Made by a program: the position numbers and the translations under genes
NCBI RefSeq assembly: GCF_964199755.1
Contig: NC_133896.1
Span: 93,062,200-93,126,199, forward strand
DNA: 64,000 nt
DNA from: Larus michahellis
Taxonomy: Eukaryota; Chordata; Aves; Charadriiformes; Laridae
Direction: 5' to 3'
In this document: piece by piece, positions 57,501 through 64,000 of the stretch
Position numbering within the stretch: position 1 is the stretch's first letter
Layout: each line of letters begins with the position of its first letter
The notes under the pieces: generated by a model
Told to the model about the DNA's origin: nothing
The model's input: the letters and a program-made list of their open reading frames with translations, nothing else
Databases searched by the model: none

Positions 57501-60500
57501 TGACTTACTGCTGTTTTGTACCATGGCGGAAGAAACAAGGAAGTAGTCAGGCTCTCAAAAGCATAGCTGGGTTTCTGCAGAGAAAGTCTGTTCAGCGCTT
57601 TGGCTGATACCTTTAGCATCCTGAAAAATCCAGATACTTCCCTTCATCTTTGTGTGAATACCAAGGCTGTGTGATACCTTCTACTCAGTAGCTGCAATTT
57701 TAAATTATTTTGTTTGCCTTAGGTAAGGCTCTGTGGGCTGCAGGTTGTCCATAAGGCATGCTCTGGAAGTCTGTGCGTTAGATTTCGGAGCTTGTTTTCT
57801 AGGAAGAAGTTTGCTTTGGTGGTAGAACTGCAAGTGAAGGTTTTCTTAACAATCTGTGTTGTTACTTGAGATTTAAATGTAGAGTATACAGGAACATAAA
57901 ATTGCAGTCCTTAAAACTTAAGTTTCTGGGATGTGATGCACCCTTCTTTTTTGAACCAGAATAGCTACTGGTATAGTGAGAACAGTAACTAACGTGCTTC
58001 CTCTCTTCTTAAGATGGAAACCAGATGCATTGCAAAAATTCTGAGCTGTGGCTGTTTCTCCCTAGTTTGAAAGGGACTGCTCCAAAACCTGGCACGACTC
58101 AGAAAAATTTAGAGGATTTTTTTTCTTTTGTAGGTGTGGATAACTGTGGTCGCACAGTGATGGTGGTGGTTGGAAGGAATATCCCTGTAACATTAATAGA
58201 CATGGAAAAGGTAAGTCTTTGTAAAACTAGAGTTGTGTAGGTTGAATATGAATATTCAGGATGTGAAAGTCTGGTTATAGGGGTAGTTCAGTGTTAATAC
58301 TGAAAACATTATCTGTAGAAGACTTAAATAGAAACTATTTTTGTCAGCAGATAAAAATTTATTCCCTTATAAAACTTTGTGTATATTGAGGTGGTTTTTC
58401 TTGGGGAGGAATTGGACTATTTCTAGAGAAACAGGCCTCACATGGACTCCTTTTTCTTCTCAAGAAGAAAGAGACTTGGTCTGCTTCTATAACTGCCAAG
58501 ACATGAAGAGTGGAACGTAACAAGTCAAATCAGATTTTCATGAAAACAGCAAGAATTTATCTCTATCCGTGAGGTCAGCTAGACCAAAAAGGCACCTAAA
58601 TGGTTATAGTAAAGCTGAAGACCTGGGATGTTCATCTTGGTTTTGTAGCTCAAACATGCCACCCAGCTTCATGATTTCTGTTTTGTGAATGAATTAAATG
58701 AAGCATATTAAAATGTAATGCAACTGTAAAAGAGTTCTTTGCAAATATAAATTTCATTTCTTTTTGTCTCAGGCTCTTCTGTATTTCATCCATGTCATGG
58801 ATCATATTGCGGTGAAGGAGTATGTCCTGGTGTACTTCCATACACTTACAAATGATTACAATCAACTAGATTCTAATTTCTTGAAGAAACTCTATGATAT
58901 TGTTGATGCCAAGTGAGTTATCAATAGGAGAACCATCCCTCTAGTCTTCCCCTGCGCTGTGCAAATGTTTGTCATTCCCTGTATCTGCTTTCCCATTTAT
59001 TTGTGAGAGAGTTCTGCTGGGACAAAATAACAAGGGCAAGAGGAAGGAAGATATGTTTTCTTTCCTTCTCAGAACCATCCATCAAACCAGGAAGTTCTGT
59101 GCTCTGCAGTCTCCCTCCTGGAGTTGTTAGAGGGGCGTACCGGGTGTATTGTCTATCTCTAGAGGTGGAGCTTCTGGAGCTTGGCCTTGTTAAAACTACG
59201 TTACTAGGTGTGAGGGAAGAGACTTGAGTAATGTTGGCAGTCATAATTTGTCCATAATTTTCACTGTCCACATAAAAGACTGTAGGCTATGATGTCTTTA
59301 CATGGAAAAAAAAAATTGTTCTACTTTACTTTTCTAGTATATGGCCTTATATTAGATCTAACTTTGTAAAATTACATCACATCATAGGCATGTAAGCAAA
59401 ATGATCTGTGTTTTAACTCTTATGTTGTGTAGGTGAGCTTAATTAGAAGTCACCTTTAAAGAGTTTTTTTTCTTTCTTTATACCAGGTACAAGAGGAACT
59501 TGAAGGCACTGTATTTTGTCCACCCAACATTTCGTTCAAAGGTGAGGTAGATAGCACAAAAGAAAAGAACATTTTGGGTGTTGGTGGGGTAACGTGTAAT
59601 CTGGTAGTATGCGGAGCATGGAGGTATATAGAAGACTTCCAAAATTAGGCAGTATCTTCTGGATCCATGGTCAGTACTTGTAATTCATCCCCATCTTTGA
59701 TCTAGCTGTAGTCTTCCAACCCTAGTGATAAGCTGAACCCCAATGCAGTGCAGCTGTCTGCCTTGTTTTGCGTGTGCTCTTGACAGAGAGAGGTGAAAGC
59801 TTTGCATCCTGCTTCTTTCAAGGAGAAACATTTTGTACTTTTTTTTTTCTGCTGTCTGGCTGTCAGGATGACAAACCATGACCAAGAACTCTTAGAATTC
59901 TTTTTTGTGTAGTTCATTTCCTGGATGTTTCGCCTCGCCCCTCCTCCCCCCGCCCCGGTCCCCCAAGAGGTATTGCTTGTGTGCTGCATATCACCTAAGG
60001 CTTCCCTGGTAAGGGCAGAGGGCAGTGTGTCAAGCAGCAATGAGATTAGTCAGGATTATAGAGTGTGGAGTAGCAAAGAAAGATGAGAGGAATGCATTTG
60101 TGCTGGAGTGCAGAAAAATCCTGTTAAGCCTTCAGGAGATGAAAAAACTGAGCTCATCAAGTAGTAAGATGTTACCCTTGGCTATGATCTGTGTTGGGCA
60201 ACAGAAGATGGAGCTCGCTGTCTTCTGTACTTCATACACGCTACTCGTTGCAGCAGTACAAGTACTTCAGATGAACTGTCAGCAGCAGCCCTTCTTAAGA
60301 TGTTTGTTTGTCCTATTTAAACAGTTAGAAATGTGATCCTCCATGTTCACATCAAATTAACCTCTGTGTTTATTCTGCTTTTTGCTGATATTGGTCAAAT
60401 TTGAGAAAATTATATGCCTGGAAAAAAATATCTGTTTGCACACATTCAGCAAGAATTTGTTTGACTGCTGAATTTCCTTTGCGTGTGCACAGCTGGGACA

Positions 60501-63376
60501 GCATGAGACTTAGAGCTTCCTTGTTTTTATATAGATGAGACCGAGGCTTCCCAACTGTATACATTCCAATTTCTGTCAGGATGTTGATTATTCCCACAGG
60601 GTACAGATCTGAGGTCTGAGTGCTAGAATTAGAGCTTCCAGCTCTGATGCTCCTGAAAATGTAGGAGCCAGCATATAACATTACTGAGGTTGCGAAGTTG
60701 AGTGGAAAAGTTGAAGCTAGGAAACACTAGTGTTTTAGATTTCCAGGAGCTCTTTATCGCCCTCCTCACTTCCCATACACTTCTATTTGATTGAGAAAGG
60801 TTGGGGTTTGCTTTTTTTATTTTTTTTTTTTGGAGGATGAGAACTCATGTTCACCAGTCCATTGCCATGTTCTCTGTCCGTTTGGGAGCTGCAGTGGAAC
60901 TCGTCAGACCTATGGGGGAAGCGGATAAGTTGCTGGGAAGCAGGGAGGGTGAGAGAATTGGAGCTCTCTAACTTGCTGGAAATGAAGTTGGTTTGTATCC
61001 TATTCTAGCAGCACAGCTGGAGGCAAAAGAGGATGTGTGTCCACGTCTTTCTGCCAAGCCTTTTCTCTTAACTGAACAGCAAGTAGGATTGCTGCTGGCT
61101 ATTGCAGAGACCATCAGCTTATGAAACATGATGGGGGAATACAGCAGCAGCAGAAAGTCCTGGTGGAGAAGGTGGCTGCTTAGAGGGAGTGATTTTTCTT
61201 TCCCATCCTTTTTTGGCTTTTTTCGGGCTGTTGTCCCTGTGGAAGATTGCTAGCCCAGAAGCCTCAAATATCTTTAAAAAAAAAAAAAAAAATAATTTGG
61301 CACATTCATCTTCCTACTTGGACCATTGACTTCCTTCCCTAGAAATAGTGTAAAATACCCCACGTCTCAAATGTGGGAGGAAGGCTTGTGCATTCATGCA
61401 GCTTCCCAAACCCATCACCCTTGTACATGTGTCTCATTCGTAAGTCTTTTATATAAATGGTCCATTTTCCCACAGTATTGAATCCTGACACAGTGGATGT
61501 CTGCCATCTGTTAGAATCACATTGCTTATTTCTGGGCTAAAAGGGATCAGGAGGCTTTTCGTCACACCTCTTGGAAACTCCTCTGCCCCTAGAAAACAAG
61601 CATAGCGCTGAAAGTGCTTCGTAGCGCCAGCGATGATTCTTTGTTGGATTTCTAGATGTGAAACTTAAATAATGTATATTCGGAGGATAATTGCCTATCT
61701 AGAATACATGGTTTTCAGTATGCAGGGAGCAGTTATCCTAAAACACAGGGCATGTCACTGCACAATCCACTTTTGTACACTAATCCGGTCTTCATTCATG
61801 CTTCAATGTGAGCATTCTTGTGATCTCTGAAGAACTTGATTCTCTTGTTGTGCTGCTGAAACGTAACTGTTCTTATGATGAAATCGCATCATAGGCAATA
61901 GCAGTTTTTTTAGGCTGGCAGCAGCTCTTGCTGTGTGAACACTTCACCAGCAGGACTGAGATTAAGATACCCATGAAGTGCTGTCGCAAATTCTTTCATA
62001 CTCTTGCATGTAAATATACTTCTGCTGCTGATATATAAATAAAGGAGTTTGGGGGCATTTTTGTGTGAATCCTCTCAGCTCCCCGCTTCTGAGAGCTCTC
62101 CAAACAAAGCTTTATAGAATTTGGTGTGTTCTGAGTGACGTGTCAGTGGCTGGATCTGAAACAATCTGATGTCATCTGGTCCAGCCCCCCAGCTCAAGCA
62201 GGGTTAGCGAGTCCTGGTTGCCCAGGACCATGGAAGTGGTCCCCAGTAGGTGCATTTGTGACCTGTAGAACAGTAACCTCTGGTTATCACAAGTCTTTTC
62301 TTTCCCTTCAGTCTGACAGGAAGAGACTAGATAAGAAATAAACAAAAAGTAATATAATGCCTAATTTTGGAGAAAATGGGTTAAAAAGTAAAAGCTTGTG
62401 CAATCAATCTCAACAGGAATATTTAATAACTTGTAGAAGTATCAGTAGTGGCTTACTGGCCTTTGCAAAGCAAAAAGGCCTTATCCTTTTTACATCCAAA
62501 AGAGACAGAAGTGTGAATACTTAAAGTAAGATTTTGTAGAATTAAGTTGATGAGGCTTATTCTTGTGGAATAAGTTAGTAAGAAATGTGGCAAAACAGGA
62601 GGACCCACGCTCACTCGGCCAACCCAAAGCAGAGAGTAGAGTGCATTAGGAGTGGACCTTAAACTGGCAGTTGGGGAGGAGTGAGTGTGGAGTCAGCAAA
62701 CACTAGCTTGAAGGCACTCAAGACAGTGCTCGCTAGCAGTCAGTGGTGTGTGCTTCCTGACCTTGTTGTGTTATTGCCATGGAATTAGTGTTTCAAGTAA
62801 CAGCGCCAACTTAATTTGCTTTTGTTGGGGTTTATTTTCAGGTCTCGGCATGGTTTTTCACAACCTTTACAGTCTCAGGGCTAAAGGACAAAATCCACTA
62901 TGTGGAAAGCCTTCAGCAGTTGTTCACAGCCATACCCCCAGAGCAGATTGATCTCCCCCCTTTCGTTCTCGAGTATGATGCCAGGGTAAGTGATTGCATG
63001 TGGCCAGCATTGGTCTTTGCTCCTAAATGTAGTTCTAGTGCATCTCCCATTCTGCTCTGCAAGAGCTTTAAAGGTGCTGACTTCCAGATCTTAGGAGTAC
63101 AGAGAAGGGGAGGGTTCCTGAAGAGTCTAGTTGTTCTTCTGTGAGCAACGATTTTCTTAAAATTTTTTTTCCACATAATCTAAGTAGAGGGCTTGGCTCA
63201 AAAGCTGATTCCCAATAGAGCTGTCTATTTATTTCTACACTGTTTATTTCTACTGCTGTGAAATCATCCATTGCACCAAGGTATATTGGAGAAGACTTAT
63301 TCAACTGCTCACTCTGATCTCATTGCAGGAAAACGGGCCTTACTATTCTTATTACCCTCCATCCCCTGACTTGTGA
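42410..63376 (+). CDS. GDAP2: GDAP2, complete coding region (13 coding exons)
   Basis: Thirteen plus-strand exons (42410-42585 to 63329-63376) join in phase to 495 codons plus stop; human GDAP2 is about 497. The protein has an N-terminal macro domain (about residues 45-225; CTAIVNTSNESL, CRTGEAKLTKGFNLAARFII, HTVGP) and a C-terminal CRAL-TRIO/Sec14-like domain (about 335-480; VGRNIPVTLIDMEKALLYFI, VKEYVLVYFHTL). The Gly-rich catalytic loop of ADP-ribosyl hydrolase macro domains is replaced by TDKNPVSES, so hydrolase activity is not expected, as in the family. GDAP2 is linked in the literature to stress response and, in humans, to recessive spinocerebellar ataxia; its molecular role is unsettled. 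ATG 42410 is the family start (MDPLGAPSQFVDVD). Shares a promoter with WDR3. Confidence 0.97.
43021..43048. repeat. C-rich tract in GDAP2 intron 2
   Basis: Twenty-eight bases almost only C (with some T and one G), with a pure run of about 12 C. The minus strand has several runs of three or more G. Confidence 0.9.
44133..44272 (+). CDS. GDAP2: GDAP2 exon 3 (macro domain start; GC donor)
   Basis: Acceptor ccttgtttcctcag. Reads KGDVALLNCTAIVNTSNESL, then TDKNPVSESIFMYAGPDLKD. The donor is CTTAAAG|GCAAGT: frame with exon 4 requires this GC site; the nearby GT (GGCAA|gtgg) would break the frame. Confidence 0.96.
44273..48423. other. GDAP2 intron 3, 4.2 kb
   Basis: The GC-AG intron. No transposon family or exon was recognised. 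Contains a short perfect hairpin between direct repeats at 48085-48124 and an open frame at 46983-47300 without family features. Confidence 0.65.
48424..48577 (+). CDS. GDAP2: GDAP2 exon 4 (macro domain core)
   Basis: Acceptor cgtttatttttttcag, donor CACAAA|gtaagc. Reads CRTGEAKLTKGFNLAARFII then HTVGPKYKSRYRTAAESSLY, the macro-domain core, and SCYRNVLQLT. Confidence 0.97.
50119..50207 (+). CDS. GDAP2: GDAP2 exon 5
   Basis: Acceptor tttttctggatttcag, donor GCTGC|gtaagt. Reads EQAMCSVGFCVINSLKRCYP then LEDATHIAL; macro domain strands. Two Cys (AMCS, KRCYP) replace residues I recall as Ser and Gly in mammals. Confidence 0.96.
52641..52717 (+). CDS. GDAP2: GDAP2 exon 6
   Basis: Acceptor acttaatctttgcag, donor GAGGAG|gtactt. 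Reads TVRRFLEIHGETLEKVVFAV then SELEE; last helix and strand of the macro domain. Confidence 0.96.
53768..53927 (+). CDS. GDAP2: GDAP2 exon 7
   Basis: Acceptor ttcttatttgtag, donor GGATG|gtgagt. Reads ATYQKLLPLYFPRSLEEEIQ, then SLPYLPADIGNAEGEPVVPE; linker after the macro domain. Confidence 0.97.
55589..55739 (+). CDS. GDAP2: GDAP2 exon 8
   Basis: Acceptor tttgtttctactgcag, donor AGGAA|gtgaga. Reads ASDEEGLEADLSFIGSHAFA then RMEGDVDKQRRLILQGQLSE; acidic then helical linker. Confidence 0.96.
56707..56783 (+). CDS. GDAP2: GDAP2 exon 9
   Basis: Acceptor tttttaactttctag, donor AGACAG|gtaagt. Reads YNRWLCQARAEDLSDIASLK then ALYQT. Confidence 0.96.
58134..58210 (+). CDS. GDAP2: GDAP2 exon 10 (CRAL-TRIO start)
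   Basis: Acceptor ttttttttcttttgtag, donor GAAAAG|gtaagt. Reads VDNCGRTVMVVVGRNIPVTL then IDMEK, first strand of the CRAL-TRIO-like domain. Confidence 0.97.
58773..58912 (+). CDS. GDAP2: GDAP2 exon 11 (CRAL-TRIO)
   Basis: Acceptor ttctttttgtctcag, donor GCCAA|gtgagt. Reads ALLYFIHVMDHIAVKEYVLV, then YFHTLTNDYNQLDSNFLKKL. Confidence 0.97.
59487..59541 (+). CDS. GDAP2: GDAP2 exon 12 (55 bp)
   Basis: Acceptor tctttctttataccag, donor TCAAAG|gtgagg. Reads YKRNLKALYFVHPTFRSK; the HPTF strand is characteristic of the GDAP2/Sec14-like fold. Confidence 0.97.
59542..62841. other. GDAP2 intron 12, 3.3 kb
   Basis: Holds a C-rich quadruplex-prone tract (59938-59964), an A-run (61274-61291) and a CR1 3' fragment (about 62155-62245). 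No exon is needed: exon 12 ends and exon 13 begins on codon boundaries. Confidence 0.65.
62155..62245 (-). mobile_element. CR1 3'-end fragment
   Basis: The plus strand reads gtcatctggtccagccccc, then agctcaagcagggttagcga and gttgcccaggaccatgg, antisense of the CR1 3' UTR. About 90 bases remain; antisense to GDAP2. Confidence 0.7.
62842..62985 (+). CDS. GDAP2: GDAP2 exon 13
   Basis: Acceptor ggggtttattttcag, donor GCCAGG|gtaagt. Forty-eight codons, phase 0-0: VSAWFFTTFTVSGLKDKIHY, VESLQQLFTAIPPEQIDLPP. Confidence 0.97.
63329..63376 (+). CDS. GDAP2: GDAP2 exon 14, terminal coding exon with stop
   Basis: Acceptor gatctcattgcag. Reads ENGPYYSYYPPSPDL then TGA at 63374-63376, the family C-terminus. 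Confidence 0.97.
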   Translation, partial: ENGPYYSYYPPSPDL

Positions 63377-64000
63377 TCTGCAGTCCTGTGATGCTGCTGG
63401 TTTCCCATGGATCCAACGACCTGATGCCTGCCAAAACCTGTGCATTTGCCCATATACAGAATTCAGAGAGAGGGTTTTCCTTCCCCAGCTCTGGTATTTT
63501 TTTACTGATGAGATATTTTCAAGCACTCAAGCAATCAGAGAACTTTATGCCACTGTGAACTGTACAACTATTTCAAATATATTTATCCAATGGAAAAGTT
63601 GATTTAAAGATCACTAGATGCATTTTTTTGTTCTTTTTGAAGCTGTTACATTTGTTTCTGAACAGACTTTCTCTTTTCTGGGAAATCCATCGAAAGCGCT
63701 TGATCATGCTTTTAGCTATTAAAATTTTCCAGCTCCATTTGTAATACCCATTTCTGACTGGTCTGTACAAATATTGTGCAGTACCAGCCTGAAACACTGC
63801 TCATCATGGTCTCTGTGTTTCACATCTGATTACTTTCCCTTTCTGTTAGTGCTGATTACTTTGGTCTTGACCCAGCAAAAGTATCTGGAATTGGGAATGC
63901 CATGTCTGCAGGCTGAACAAAGCACTACAGCCAAGCCAAGATTACTTAGTACCATAAATGCTAGGTGAGCTAGGAGCCTTGATAAAGTCCCTGTCGGTCT
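63377..64000 (+). other. GDAP2: GDAP2 3' UTR and flank
   Basis: The sequence after the stop has no exon features. One candidate ATTAAA signal is at 63718-63723; no AATAAA was seen before the window ends, so the transcript may continue past the right edge. Confidence 0.55.

Larger units (their letters stand above)
48578..58133. other. GDAP2 introns 4-9, no recognised insert
   Basis: The introns between exons 4 and 10 (each about 0.9-2.4 kb) hold only simple runs: poly-T near 51719-51732, a CT repeat near 51814-51830 and an A-run near 52096-52106. I could not identify CR1 pieces or extra exons in them. Confidence 0.6.

Overview
The window is nuclear DNA from a vertebrate, most likely a bird. 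Three protein genes with many short, phase-consistent exons can be read directly, and several fragments of CR1 retrotransposons, the dominant interspersed repeat of birds and other sauropsids, lie between and inside them. I found no bacterial, viral, CRISPR, rRNA or tRNA content. A crocodilian or turtle cannot be strictly excluded.

Layout: (1) 1-13.2 kb, plus strand: the last ten coding exons I can support of SPAG17 (homologue of Chlamydomonas PF6, ciliary central-pair apparatus); the gene enters from the left edge. (2) 13.2-19.5 kb: intergenic DNA between two convergent 3' ends, with no gene recognised. (3) 20.06-40.39 kb, minus strand: a complete WDR3 coding region (UTP12 homologue, small-subunit processome), 26 coding exons joining into 940 codons plus stop. 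(4) about 40.1-41.1 kb: a CpG island acting as a head-to-head promoter. (5) 40.6-63.4 kb, plus strand: complete GDAP2 coding region, 13 coding exons, 495 codons plus stop, preceded by a non-coding first exon; its 3' UTR reaches towards the right edge.

The order and orientation SPAG17 > < WDR3 | GDAP2 > match, as I recall it, the human 1p12 block, so this is a conserved synteny segment. WDR3 and GDAP2 probably share one TATA-less, ETS-motif-rich promoter; SPAG17 and WDR3 converge tail to tail. The proteins have unrelated jobs (cilium, ribosome assembly, macro/CRAL-TRIO protein), so sharing is regulatory or historical rather than a pathway.

Exons were placed by translating both strands, requiring AG/GT boundaries and unbroken reading phase from exon to exon; all 49 coding exons satisfy this, with one GC donor in GDAP2. 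Similarity to the human proteins is from memory of the families, not from a search. I did not find a previously undescribed biological system; the most checkable oddities are the GC-AG intron, a CR1 copy beside the bidirectional promoter, C-rich quadruplex-prone tracts, short perfect hairpins and the unusual SPAG17 C-terminus.
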